Of a stretch of 64,000 nt of DNA, positions 40,453 through 49,759 are shown one piece after another. Source of the DNA: Halomonas sp. ALS9 (GTDB lineage Bacteria; Pseudomonadota; Gammaproteobacteria; Pseudomonadales; Halomonadaceae). Under the pieces are notes generated by a model. It did no database searches and was not told the origin of the DNA. It was given only the letters and a program-made list of their open reading frames with translations. The stretch lies in assembly GCF_001651035.1 (NCBI RefSeq), contig NZ_LXRG01000210.1:124001-188000 (forward strand), written 5' to 3'. The number at the start of each line of letters is the position of its first letter. Position 1 is the stretch's first letter. The position numbers were made by a program, and so were the translations under genes.

Positions 40453-42576
40453 ATGGCGGACAAGACAGGCCTGCAATTTACCCTGACCCTACCTGGGGCC
40501 GATGATACTGCCGTGGTGCGTTTTACCCATCGCGAGGCCCTCTCTGAGCCATTTACCCTCTCCGTTGACTTTGCCAGCCGTACCCACACCCTGTCGCCCA
40601 GCGACTGTTTGGATCAGGAAGCAACGCTCACCATTTGGCAGGATGGCGAGCCGCTGCGCCGCGTGCACGGGTTGATTTCAGAGCTGCACCGCGCTGACAG
40701 GGGACATCGGCGCAGCTTTTATCGGGTCGAGATTCGCCCGGCCCTGTGGCGGCTATCGCTGCGCCACAACTCGCGCATCTTTCAGGACACCTCGCCCTAC
40801 GATGCGATCACCACATTAGCCAGCGAACGCAGCCTCACCGACATCGGTTTTGCCACTACCCGCACGCCATTAGATCGTGAGTATTTGGTGCAGTATCGGG
40901 AGACCGATCTGGCCTTTATTGAGCGCGTGGCCGCTGAAGAGGGTTGTTTCTATTTCCACGAGTTTGAGAACGCCGAAGGCGGTAAGCATCAGTTGGTGTT
41001 TGCCGACGCCACGTTGGTACTGCCCAGTGTGGGCGAGCGCACCTACCACGGCCGCGCCGGGGGCACTCCGCCCCGACGCCATATACGTAAACTCCGCCAG
41101 GTCAGCCGGGTGCGCCCCGCCTCGGCGATGCTCAAAGACTACACGTTTAAGAACCCTGCCTACGCCCAGATCCATGAGCATCAAGCAACGGGGCTGGGTG
41201 AGCACGCCCAGCGGGAAGATTACGAACACTTCGATTACCCCGGGCGTTATAAGAAGGATGCCTCCGGCAAGCCGTTTACCCGCCACCGGTTAGAATCCCT
41301 GCGCGCCGACGCCACTACTGCCGAGGCGGAAAGCGATCTTCCCGAACTCGCCCCGGGCGTCTGCTTTACCCTGACCGACCACGATATCGATAGCCTTAAC
41401 CAGGCGTGGCAGGTGGTGGCTGTAGTGCACCACGGCGAGCAGCCCCAGGCATTGGAAGAGGACGGTATGGCCCGGGGTGGCAATGGGGCTCTGAGTCGTG
41501 GGGCACTGTCGGATGCGTCAGGCGAGCAGATGACCCGCTACTATAACGAGCTGGTCATCATGCCCAAGGATCAGACCTTCCGCCCAGAGCCCACTCCCAA
41601 GCCGCGAGTGGACGGCCCCCAGGTGGCCTTTGTGGTCGGGCCGGAAGGCGAAGAGATCTACTGCGACGAACACGGCCGGGTCAAGGTGCAGTTTCCCTGG
41701 GATCGCTACGCCGAACCCAACGAGACGGCCAGCTGTTGGGTACGGGTAGCCCAGGACTGGGCAGGCGGCGGCTACGGCAGCATGGCGATCCCCAGGATCG
41801 GAAATGAAACGGTCGTTTCATTTTTGGAGGGTGACCCTGATCAGCCGATAATCACCGGCCGTACCTACCATGCGGTCAATACGCCCCCGTATCCGCTACC
41901 GGAACATAAGACGCGCACGGTAATCCGCACCCAGAGCCATAAGTCCGTCGGCTTTAACGAACTGCGCTTCGAGGACGCCACCGGTGAAGAGCAGATTTGG
42001 CTGCATGCCCAGAAAGACCTGGAGCTGCTGACGCTTAACGACCGCACTGAAGAGATCAAACGCGACAGCCACCTCAAGGTGCACAACGACCGCATCAGCG
42101 AGATCGATAACGACGAGCATCACACAGTGCATCGCCACCGCTTTGAGCACACCGAAGGCGCTCAGCATTTAAGCGTGGAAGGCACCATGCATATGCGCGC
42201 CGGGGAAGCTTGGCTAAGCGAAAGTGGCCAGGAGCTGCATATCAAGTCGGGGCAAAAAGCAGTCCTTGAAGCCGATGGCGAAATCACTTTAAAAGCCGGT
42301 GGCAGCTTTATCAAGATTAACGCCAGCGGCATCACCATCGTCGGCCCCCAAGTCAAGATCAACGCCGGTGGCAGCCCCGGCAGCGGCACCGGGCAAGCGG
42401 TCGAGCTGCCCAAACTGCCGCCCGTGCTGGAAGGTAAAGATCATGACCGGGCAGAGGCGATAGGGCACTCGCCGTTGTTGAGCCCTCCGATCAATCAGGC
42501 CGCACAGCTTAAAGCCCTGCTCAGAGCGCCTGCCTACTGCGACATTTGTGAAGAGCCGAATCAGGGGGAACGCTAA
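40453..42576 (+). CDS. vgrG: Type VI secretion tip protein VgrG
   Basis: 707 residues. The gp27-like N-terminus (FTHREALSEPFTLSVDFAS, ERVAAEEGCFYFHEFE) is followed by the gp5-like OB region (GPEGEEIYCDEHGRVKVQFPWDR, SCWVRVAQDWAGGGYGSMAIPRIGNETVVSFLEGDPDQPIITGRTYHA). A beta-helical needle with DUF2345-like repeats (DRTEEIKRDSHLKVHNDR, GGSFIKINASGITIVGPQVKI) forms the C-terminal part. The last 40 residues end CDICEEPNQGER, perhaps the docking tail for the adaptor. VgrG forms the spike that carries the effector. No T6SS structural genes are in the window, so this is an orphan vgrG island. Confidence 0.96.
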   Translation: MADKTGLQFTLTLPGADDTAVVRFTHREALSEPFTLSVDFASRTHTLSPSDCLDQEATLTIWQDGEPLRRVHGLISELHRADRGHRRSFYRVEIRPALWRLSLRHNSRIFQDTSPYDAITTLASERSLTDIGFATTRTPLDREYLVQYRETDLAFIERVAAEEGCFYFHEFENAEGGKHQLVFADATLVLPSVGERTYHGRAGGTPPRRHIRKLRQVSRVRPASAMLKDYTFKNPAYAQIHEHQATGLGEHAQREDYEHFDYPGRYKKDASGKPFTRHRLESLRADATTAEAESDLPELAPGVCFTLTDHDIDSLNQAWQVVAVVHHGEQPQALEEDGMARGGNGALSRGALSDASGEQMTRYYNELVIMPKDQTFRPEPTPKPRVDGPQVAFVVGPEGEEIYCDEHGRVKVQFPWDRYAEPNETASCWVRVAQDWAGGGYGSMAIPRIGNETVVSFLEGDPDQPIITGRTYHAVNTPPYPLPEHKTRTVIRTQSHKSVGFNELRFEDATGEEQIWLHAQKDLELLTLNDRTEEIKRDSHLKVHNDRISEIDNDEHHTVHRHRFEHTEGAQHLSVEGTMHMRAGEAWLSESGQELHIKSGQKAVLEADGEITLKAGGSFIKINASGITIVGPQVKINAGGSPGSGTGQAVELPKLPPVLEGKDHDRAEAIGHSPLLSPPINQAAQLKALLRAPAYCDICEEPNQGER

Positions 42577-43530
42577 ATGCAGTCTATGTCATCCGCGACC
42601 CATGCGCTGGTAGACGGTGTCTGCTATCCCGATGCTTGGAAGCGCTTATATCGACACGATAGTGTTGAGGAAGTTGAGCCACTTTACTTGTCAACTCGGT
42701 GGAGTGCGGTGGCCGAGCATGGGCCCATGCTGGTCACACTTAAGGGAGCTGGCTTGATCAACCAAGCCTGCCAAAATGACCACACGCCGCTTTATCGCTC
42801 GCTTTCACTGTTCAGTAGCCAAGCAAGCACTCAATCACTAAGCAAGCATCTCCACCGGTTCCTCACCTTCAGCGGCGAGGCAGGGCAAGAACAGTTATTG
42901 CGCTTCGCTGACCCCCTGGTAACACGCCACTGGTTAAGCAGCTATGGCGACGAGTTACCGGCTACCCTCATGGGCCCCATCGACACATGGTGGGTCGCCG
43001 ATTGGACGCCTAACTGGGCAGGTCAGGGCGCTCTGAAATGGCAAGCCTTTCAAGCCAGCCACCATCTCGAATCAACTACTGCGGCACAAGCTCCCGATTT
43101 TCCGCCAATGGGGCATCAGCAGTATGCAGCGCTCAAAGCCGTGGCGCGCTGGCAGCTTAAAGAGTGGTTAACGGACTACTTTAAACAGCATGCGCCTAAT
43201 GCGTGGCAACACCTTGAGTGTGATCACGGCCGATGGCTTGACGAACGCTTGGATGATGCCATCGCATGGGGGGCCAGTACCGAACGTCAGCTCGCTATCT
43301 GGGTAGATCTCAGTTTGCACTGGGGCAAAGCGTTTATTACGGCTGATGATGGGCTATATGCCCAGTGGGCAAGGCACTCATCTGACCAAGTGAGTCTCCC
43401 CCGGCAGGAGAAACTATATGCCCTGGACGCCTGGAGCCGCACACCGGCTGCTAGCGCCTCGCAGCACAATCAACATCACGGATCACCTTCTCAAGCTCCC
43501 CTATCAATAGACGAGGCAGCCAATGGCTAA
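42577..43530 (+). CDS. DUF4123-domain T6SS effector adaptor/chaperone
   Basis: 317 residues starting at the base after the vgrG stop. The DUF4123 region covers about residues 10-130 (ATHALVDGVCYPDAWKRLY, LYLSTRWSAVAEHGPMLVTL, RFLTFSGEAGQEQLLRFADPLVTRHWL). Proteins of this kind load a specific effector onto the cognate VgrG. The gene between vgrG and a VasX-like toxin is the classical arrangement. The C-terminal 30 residues are Ser/Gln/His-rich and probably disordered. Its stop overlaps the effector start (ATGGCTAA). Confidence 0.9.
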   Translation: MQSMSSATHALVDGVCYPDAWKRLYRHDSVEEVEPLYLSTRWSAVAEHGPMLVTLKGAGLINQACQNDHTPLYRSLSLFSSQASTQSLSKHLHRFLTFSGEAGQEQLLRFADPLVTRHWLSSYGDELPATLMGPIDTWWVADWTPNWAGQGALKWQAFQASHHLESTTAAQAPDFPPMGHQQYAALKAVARWQLKEWLTDYFKQHAPNAWQHLECDHGRWLDERLDDAIAWGASTERQLAIWVDLSLHWGKAFITADDGLYAQWARHSSDQVSLPRQEKLYALDAWSRTPAASASQHNQHHGSPSQAPLSIDEAANG

Positions 43531-46500
43531 CACGGATGTTCAGGCGCAGGCACGCGATGCCGCCTTTGATGAAACCCCCATTGGTGGCGGGGTTTGTCCG
43601 CTGTTTATCGATATCGATATTTTCCCTGTGCGCTACGCCATTGACGAGGCGCCTGCTGAGGCCAGCGCGCCAGCGCCACACCCGATTGATGAAGAGTGGC
43701 AGGGGCCAGGCTACCCCACAATTGAAACGCGCGATTATACGCTTCGGCAACTGCGCGATGGCTGGCTATACGTCTGGGTGAGTGAGGCGGGGAAGGAGCC
43801 GCGCATTGACGAATACTGCATAGAGGGCGCAACGTTTAATAAAGCCCCTCACCTAACGTACCCCACCTACGCCTCTATCGCGTTAGCTTACTCCTCTGTC
43901 CAATGGACGGAACGTATTCGTGAGTATGTGCTGGAAAACGCCGATTTTCGTCAACGCATTATGCGGTCCGGCAGTTTGATAGCGGCGATCAATGCAACGG
44001 GAGACTGCGCGTCATTTTCTCCCCATGCTGCCCCTATAACGCAGCTCGGCGAGCACGTAGCGGACATTACGCCCGATGGCGCAGTTGATGGCTTTACCAG
44101 CACGACCGTTTCGACCGAAGAGAGAGAGACTGCGCCGGCAAACGACGACAGCAGCGATAGCGAAAACCGTGCAGATACAAATGGGGAGCGTGAAGACGAG
44201 AGTAAAGAGGCAAGCGTTTATCGGCATTATGAGGTCAAGCCGGAGATAACCCAGGCCAGCGTTCTCGCCAATATCGATAATCACGATGAAGCGATCTTTG
44301 TCGCGCTCGATGACGATTTGGGAATTGTTAACGATCTACATATGGCGCTGGTTGGCCGCGAATTGGAGTTAGAAGCGTTTCTGGATGAACACGGTCATAA
44401 GCTTGAGACCGCGCAGGTCGTCAAATCCCTGTGCCTGATCGATATTGATGACCTGATCAGTGATGAAGCGCGCCAAGACCCTGAGCGTTATCGCGAAATA
44501 ACCGTTAAGACTGGTGAACTGCTCGATGCAATCAAAAGGGCAGAGAACGGTTCTGATCATACATTGATCGCTAGGCAAAGGCGCGTAACAGAGATTCGAG
44601 AAGAGCTAATCGAATTAGGCATGCCCAACCCGCCCAATCGCAATAACGAGCAGTATGAAGAGTGGCATGGCAAAGAGCTTCCCCGCCTTGATGTCAGGCT
44701 GGATGAGGCCATCGCTTTTCTGACCGAAAAAGTGCCACAGCTAGAGCGACTACAGGCGCATATCGAAAACAGTCTGGCGGATCTGATTATTTGGCTTGAA
44801 CGCTTGCCGCTGTCCGCTCAAGAGCTGTGTTTCGATACCGTTGATGCCACGCAGAATCAGGCTATTCATGAATTTAGTTGCATGGTGGTTGAAGCTCTCG
44901 GCGCTACGCAGACCGGCCGTGCTTGGTTAAATGACACTTATCAAGCGAACGACTCATTGATTGGTTTTGCGATGAGTAACCTTGACCCCGCCTTGGCCGA
45001 GGCCCTTGAAACCATTGCACAACACTTCATTGAACAAGGTACCGAAAATGGAGAAGCCGCAGATAATGGCATTGACGCTTCGAGCGTGGCAACGCGGATC
45101 AACGCATTTCGCGGTATCCTCAAGTACGAAAAGGTACAGAGTCATCCCGCTTATAAAGCCCTGGCACCGCATGTAAAAGAGGCATTTGATACCTTGCGCG
45201 TGGGGGTTGGCGGGCCAACACAAAAAGCTTGGGAAAGTATCGCCTACCACTTTTTACCTTCCTTAAGTGCCAGAGGCCAGGTGTCTGTGGCAAAAGCAAC
45301 CAAAGCACTATTGCACCCCCTTATGGTCGTTCTCGTCCATCCGGATGTTGCTTCATCACAGCTGGTGCTTGACCTTGAGTACGAGGCTAAGCACCGCGAA
45401 TGGCGGAAAAAGTCCTGGAAGCTGACCAGAGACATTCGTGCCGCAAAGCAACAAAGAAATGTCGATGAGATGAAGCGGCTGGAACAACAACGCTATGAGC
45501 ATGCCTACGATGAACCCAGGCGTGTTAGCGGTGCGGACGATACCCTAGATCGCAGTAATCCAGGCAATCAGGCGCGTGCGAATAATCTTGCCTCCGTCGG
45601 TTTTTACGAACAGCGTGAAATACACCGCTTAAAAATCATGGGCGGCGTGAGGGCGGCTCGTCGACATCTAACGGGGTTAGTCGAGCGACTGGGTGGCGGG
45701 TTGCCACTCTTAATTGCAGGGCTGAATCTCTACAACTTTCAGGAAGCGGTACGTACCGCTAACAAAGAAGGCATTGATGGAGACGAAGCGCGGAACTTGG
45801 CGACGACCGCCAGTTTCGCCGCTGGCGCAACAATGAGCCTATGGGTCATGCCGTTTTGGAACAAGCATGCTACGCAAAAATTCATGCTGTCACGAACTAT
45901 GACAGAAGTAGCAAAGGCTGGTATTAGCGAATGGTCAGGCCAGAACTCGCCGAAAACGGCAAGATTAGCGGCCAAATTAGCCACCCGAGTGGCGGGTTTG
46001 TCAGCTATCGGGGCAATCTCAGCGGGGTTAGATACTTGGAATAGCCTAAGTGACTATGGAGAGGCAACAAGTGGGAAAGAGCGTCTGGCCTTAGCAGTTA
46101 AAGCTTTTGCAGGATTCACTATGGCCGGTACAGCCGGTGCTCAAATTTATGGTGCAGCTCGGGCAGGTTCAAAAGCTTTCGCTTGGATACTTGGCGGCTG
46201 GGTCTCCGGCATTCTGTTTGCGGCGGGTGTCATTCACCTGATCGCCTCACATTTCGCTGCCCGCTATAACCGTGAAGGGGTACGCGTCTGGCTATATACC
46301 AGCACTTGGGGTAGGGGGGAGTATCAGTGGGATGCGACTGACGAAGGCGAAAATAGTGAGTGGCAGGCGTTGATGGAAATCCTGCTACAGCCTTCCGTGA
46401 AATTGACCAGCGTAACCGATATGAAGTTTGACTCGTCAAACAGTAGCTATTACGGGGTAGGTGATATTGCTTCTACCTATCAAGGCTGCTGGGTGCAGAT

Positions 46501-46894
46501 CGCTTTTCCCGCTTCCCTAGCGGGGGACACCGTCAGAATCTCCGAGATCGCCGGAAGCGGCTTCTGGGCACCGGGCGATAGCTTCGAGCAGAGTCCTTCT
46601 CAACAAACGGAGCGAGGGGCAGCGTTACCCGCTGACACAGAATATAACCCAGACGATGTGCGAATCTGGCAGGCCTGGATACCGGCTAGCGAACAAGCAA
46701 AAAATGCCTCTTTTATTCTCACAGTGGACTATGCCGAAACGTTGCTATCAAGCGAAAACCAATTAAGTTTCACCTTTTACAAACCCAACGCTGCCGCAGG
46801 TAAAAAAGAGATCGAACCCAATAGTGAGGAGAGCCAGGGCCTCAGCGCGCCTGCCCGTTTTGCACTAGCGATTCCCATAACCCCAGAAGAGTAA
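43523..46894 (+). CDS. VasX/BTH_I2691-like pore-forming T6SS effector
   Basis: 1123 residues. The N-terminal region (VCPLFIDIDIFPVRYAIDE, then YTLRQLRDGWLYVWVSEAG) matches the toxin VasX N-terminal domain. A low-complexity acidic linker lies near 190-235 and a coiled-coil-rich part near 330-420. Five hydrophobic segments fall at about 719-740, 759-780, 816-838, 856-880 and 886-909, the likely pore former. A C-terminal domain with SYYGVGDIASTYQGCWVQIAFP follows. It would depolarise a target cell's inner membrane. The gene follows its adaptor, and membrane immunity-like genes follow it. Confidence 0.87.
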   Translation: MANTDVQAQARDAAFDETPIGGGVCPLFIDIDIFPVRYAIDEAPAEASAPAPHPIDEEWQGPGYPTIETRDYTLRQLRDGWLYVWVSEAGKEPRIDEYCIEGATFNKAPHLTYPTYASIALAYSSVQWTERIREYVLENADFRQRIMRSGSLIAAINATGDCASFSPHAAPITQLGEHVADITPDGAVDGFTSTTVSTEERETAPANDDSSDSENRADTNGEREDESKEASVYRHYEVKPEITQASVLANIDNHDEAIFVALDDDLGIVNDLHMALVGRELELEAFLDEHGHKLETAQVVKSLCLIDIDDLISDEARQDPERYREITVKTGELLDAIKRAENGSDHTLIARQRRVTEIREELIELGMPNPPNRNNEQYEEWHGKELPRLDVRLDEAIAFLTEKVPQLERLQAHIENSLADLIIWLERLPLSAQELCFDTVDATQNQAIHEFSCMVVEALGATQTGRAWLNDTYQANDSLIGFAMSNLDPALAEALETIAQHFIEQGTENGEAADNGIDASSVATRINAFRGILKYEKVQSHPAYKALAPHVKEAFDTLRVGVGGPTQKAWESIAYHFLPSLSARGQVSVAKATKALLHPLMVVLVHPDVASSQLVLDLEYEAKHREWRKKSWKLTRDIRAAKQQRNVDEMKRLEQQRYEHAYDEPRRVSGADDTLDRSNPGNQARANNLASVGFYEQREIHRLKIMGGVRAARRHLTGLVERLGGGLPLLIAGLNLYNFQEAVRTANKEGIDGDEARNLATTASFAAGATMSLWVMPFWNKHATQKFMLSRTMTEVAKAGISEWSGQNSPKTARLAAKLATRVAGLSAIGAISAGLDTWNSLSDYGEATSGKERLALAVKAFAGFTMAGTAGAQIYGAARAGSKAFAWILGGWVSGILFAAGVIHLIASHFAARYNREGVRVWLYTSTWGRGEYQWDATDEGENSEWQALMEILLQPSVKLTSVTDMKFDSSNSSYYGVGDIASTYQGCWVQIAFPASLAGDTVRISEIAGSGFWAPGDSFEQSPSQQTERGAALPADTEYNPDDVRIWQAWIPASEQAKNASFILTVDYAETLLSSENQLSFTFYKPNAAAGKKEIEPNSEESQGLSAPARFALAIPITPEE

Positions 46895-46904
46895 GGATTC
46901 ATAT

Positions 46905-47636
46905 ATGTGGTTTATTCAACCCAAGCAGGACTATATTCCTGAAATACCCTGGAAGCATGCGGATGAGCCAGCGGTCATGGCATGGCAAATTAGAGCGCGT
47001 AATTACAACACCACTCCGGATAACCTTGCTTTAATTCCAATGTCACTCATTGCCTTTGGGGGGGGGTATGTAATGTCCTTACTCGTACAATCATTGTTAG
47101 GCTCATTTTTACTGGGAGGGGGGCTGTTCCTATTGCTCATGTTGATTTTCATGAGCGTAACCCATAATACCACCATTATTGTTTACCGTTTTACTGAAAC
47201 GTTGGCTGAGGAGTATTCATGGAAACCACAAGAGGCTGCGGCGGCTTCTTTCCTGAAGTGGTCTGCGATTATTTTGCTGCCCATCGTGGGTGTGCTGATC
47301 TTAATGGATCCTTCTCTGGTGATTGCCGGTATTGGCCCATTGGGAATGGGCCTAATGGCATGGATGATGGGGTCGCAACAGGCGAAGCATAATAAAAGTC
47401 AACATAAAGAAATAGAATGGATGGACGCCGAGGAAATTGTAGCTTGGCGTAAGCGGAATTTAATTGGTTTACGTTTTACTGACATTCACGAAGATGGAAT
47501 AGAGACTTTTTTTTATAGCACCGTTTATTGTCAGCCGCATAATTTTGACGAAAACATCCAATACCTGAGAAAGGCATTGCCAAACGTTCCGTATCACGAG
47601 CGAGAGCTTAAGGTGTTTAGTAACTATGCCTTATAG
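46905..47636 (+). CDS. Putative membrane immunity protein (copy 1)
   Basis: 243 residues starting MWFIQPKQDYIPEIPW, 10 nt after the effector. Two or three hydrophobic segments (ALIPMSLIAFGGGYVMSLLVQSLLGSFLLGGGLFLLLMLIFMSV and FLKWSAIILLPIVGVLILMDPSLVIAGIGPLGMGLMAWMMG) place it in the inner membrane, and a charged cytoplasmic-type C-terminus follows. Position after a pore-forming effector suggests immunity. The Gly-Gly-Gly at residues 52-54 is encoded by nine consecutive Gs (47058-47066). No named family was recognised. A near-identical but disrupted copy follows. Confidence 0.75.
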   Translation: MWFIQPKQDYIPEIPWKHADEPAVMAWQIRARNYNTTPDNLALIPMSLIAFGGGYVMSLLVQSLLGSFLLGGGLFLLLMLIFMSVTHNTTIIVYRFTETLAEEYSWKPQEAAAASFLKWSAIILLPIVGVLILMDPSLVIAGIGPLGMGLMAWMMGSQQAKHNKSQHKEIEWMDAEEIVAWRKRNLIGLRFTDIHEDGIETFFYSTVYCQPHNFDENIQYLRKALPNVPYHERELKVFSNYAL

Positions 47637-47663
47637 GGAGATCCGAACTGGGGTGTCAGTGCG

Positions 47664-47702
47664 CTTTTTTTACTTGCGTTTCCCATAACTCCAGAAGAGT
47701 AA
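47664..47702 (+). pseudogene. Orphan effector 3' tail, copy 1
   Basis: The 39 bases encode LFLLAFPITPEE-stop (LLAFPITPEE region), matching the effector's last codons (RFALAIPITPEE-stop at 46856-46894). The following 10 bases up to the next ATG (GGATTCATAT) are also shared. It is the carried-along end of an effector gene in front of a duplicated immunity gene. Confidence 0.82.
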
Positions 47703-47712
47703 GGATTCATAT

Positions 47713-48437
47713 ATGTGGTTTATTCAACCCAAGCAGGACTATATTCCCGAAATACCCTGGAAGCATGCCGATGAGCCAGCGGTCATGGCTTGGCAAATTA
47801 GAGCGCGTAATTACAACACCACTCCGGATAACCTTGCTTTAATTCCAATGTCACTCATTGCCTTTGGGGGGGGAGATATGTAATGTCCTTACTCGTACAA
47901 TCATTGTTAGGCTCATTTTTACTGGGAGGGGGGCTGTTCCTGTTGCTCATGTTGATTTTCATGAGCGTAACCCATAATACCACCATTATTGTTTACCGCT
48001 TTACCGAAACGTTGGCTGAGGAGTATTCATGGAAACCGCAAGAGGCTGCGGCGGCTTCTTTCCTGAAATGGTCTGCGATTATTTTGCTGCCTATCGTGGG
48101 TGTGTTGATTTTAATGGATCCTTCGCTTGTGATTGCGGGGATTGGGCCATTAGGAATGGGGCTGATGGCAGGGATGATGGGGGCGCAACAGGCGAAGCAG
48201 AGTAATAGTCGGCATGAAGAGTGGACGTGGGAGAAAACCGAGCATATCAAGGTATGGCGTAAACGCAGCATTATTGCGCTGACCTACCAATGGAAGCCTT
48301 TTAGCAAAAACTCCTACTATAGGCCACGTACCCACTTTATTTTCTGCCGTGCAGATGAATTGGATGAGCGCATTCAGTTCTTCAAAGAGCATCTGCCTGG
48401 TGCGGCGTATGAAGAAGGGAAAGTTAATGTTCTATGA
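47713..48437 (+). pseudogene. Second immunity gene copy, frameshifted at a poly-G tract
   Basis: This repeats copy 1 almost base for base through about nt 48190 and then diverges. The frame from 47713 stops at 47883 after 56 residues because the G tract (47866-47873) has eight Gs followed by AGA; a ninth G would restore the long frame (GGGRYVMS). The remainder is open from ATG 47883 (TAATG overlap with the stop) as a 184-residue frame starting MSLLVQSLLGSF. Its last 60 residues (RHEEWTWEKTEHIKVWRKRS onward) differ from copy 1. It is a broken gene, a phase-off gene, or two coupled frames. Confidence 0.75.
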
Positions 48438-48450
48438 AAGGCTAGATTTA

Positions 48451-48475
48451 ATGCGTGTTTAGAGCATTTTTTTTA
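48451..48475 (+). terminator. Weak terminator after immunity array
   Basis: AATGC (48451-48455) and GCATT (48465-48469) can pair over a 9-nt loop, followed by eight Ts. The stem is short, but the T run and position after the second immunity copy fit an intrinsic terminator. The region from here to 48639 is AT-rich with no gene seen. Confidence 0.5.
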
Positions 48476-48639
48476 GTACGTCGCTATAATGAAATCGGCT
48501 AATCAGAATTTAGCAATTTCTTCAGAAATAAAGCCTAAAACCAAGTTTGTCAATAAGTGAGCATTAAAAGATAAAGTTGAAAATACGTCTTTATCTTGAT
48601 TTTGCTTTCAATTAAACCTTCGGGTTAAGGAGAGTGTGC

Positions 48640-49263
48640 GTGCTTCCATTAAGTTTTAAAACGTCTTTTGATATTGAGTTTATTCAATCGCTGTATGACC
48701 AGCTTGTGTCCCATGATGACTCTCTAAAGCTGATACTCAGGACAAAGAATGGGCGCAAGACCGATGACCCTGCCAAGGCCGGTATTGGAGAAATTCGCAA
48801 TGCCAGCAACAAGCAGCTGTTTGGAATGAGCCCGAAGGAAGGAATCGTACACACGGAGTATGCGGGGCCGATTCAAGACCCCTTGTTTGCTTTTCTGAAG
48901 GAGCGGGATATTCACCAGCAGGAGGTTACGCCTGATATCGGCGTCGCCTGTCTTCTTCTTTATGTCGTTCTGGTCGCTGGCGGTGGGTTGCTGTATACCA
49001 CTCACAACAATGTCGCGTTTCTCTACCCCTATGCCTTGGCCTGTGTCATCTTCGTCCTCTCTGGACTGGCATTGAGGGCTTATGCTTATAAGCCTAGCCA
49101 AGAGAAGTGGTCTATCCCCTCTATGGTACTCCTCGCGATAGGCGCTTTACCCACTGCCCCATCGAGCCTGCTGGCCATACCGATGATCAATTACTTGGGG
49201 CGTGCCAAGCTACAGAAGAGACTTAACCAGGGCGCGGAAGACGCCGAGGCCATCAATACCTAG
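48640..49263 (+). CDS. Membrane protein, possible T6SS immunity protein
   Basis: About 207 residues; the GTG at 48640 has AAGGAG 7 nt upstream, better placed than the GTG at 48634. The N-terminal 95 residues are soluble-type (FKTSFDIEFIQSLYDQLVSHDDSLKLILRTKNG). Three hydrophobic segments follow (IGVACLLLYVVLVAGGGLLY, FLYPYALACVIFVLSGLALRAYAY, MVLLAIGALPTAPSSLLAIPMINYL), then a charged tail. No family was recognised. Its place in the array downstream of a pore-forming effector suggests an immunity role against the same or a related toxin. Confidence 0.65.
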   Translation: MLPLSFKTSFDIEFIQSLYDQLVSHDDSLKLILRTKNGRKTDDPAKAGIGEIRNASNKQLFGMSPKEGIVHTEYAGPIQDPLFAFLKERDIHQQEVTPDIGVACLLLYVVLVAGGGLLYTTHNNVAFLYPYALACVIFVLSGLALRAYAYKPSQEKWSIPSMVLLAIGALPTAPSSLLAIPMINYLGRAKLQKRLNQGAEDAEAINT

Positions 49264-49347
49264 CGCCATATGTAAAGCACCCGATGTCGCCCTACCGGTG
49301 GCAGGGGCTCAAAGCATGATTATGTTAACGCGACAAGGATGTCAGTT

Positions 49348-49590
49348 ATGAACCAGAAGACACCGGACTTGCCTCGGCCTGATATTCTCCAGCCCCACCG
49401 GGCTCAAGATGTTGAGTCATTTCCAGGTGGCAAGGTTATTTACATGTCGCCGACACCTTTGCCCACAGGGGCGGCGCATTTGGATTTGAATCAGGCGATT
49501 GGAGAAGTTAACGACGCTTATCAGAACTTTGGCGCCCATCCGTTTTGCACTTGCGGTTCCCATACCCCCAGAAGAGTAAATACACATTAG
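49348..49590 (+). pseudogene. Truncated unknown gene fused to an orphan effector 3' tail (copy 2)
   Basis: An ATG at 49348 with AAGGA upstream opens MNQKTPDLPRPDILQPHRAQ and continues to about residue 66, after which the frame runs into a copy of the effector's end in another frame. The bases 49541-49579 read RFALAVPIPPEE-stop in that other frame, 36 of 39 identical to the effector's last codons. The junction looks like a recombination point. The N-terminal part was not recognised. Confidence 0.6.
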
Positions 49591-49759
49591 TTATGAACTT
49601 GCCGGGGTGTTTTTAACCGATTGGGCCAAGCTGAACAAGGAGGTGGCCTAACTCAGAGATAAAGCTCATTGTATTCGTGTCAACCATACAGTCATATCTA
49701 TTAAAATGGTGTTGTCTGAAACCAACAACGCCAGAGCAACTGGATGCCATAAGGTTAAT

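Noticed and set aside
47883..48437. The 184-residue frame as an independent immunity gene
   Set aside because: Its start corresponds to an internal Met of the intact copy and the upstream 56 codons are also conserved, so a frameshifted copy is simpler. Reinitiation remains possible.
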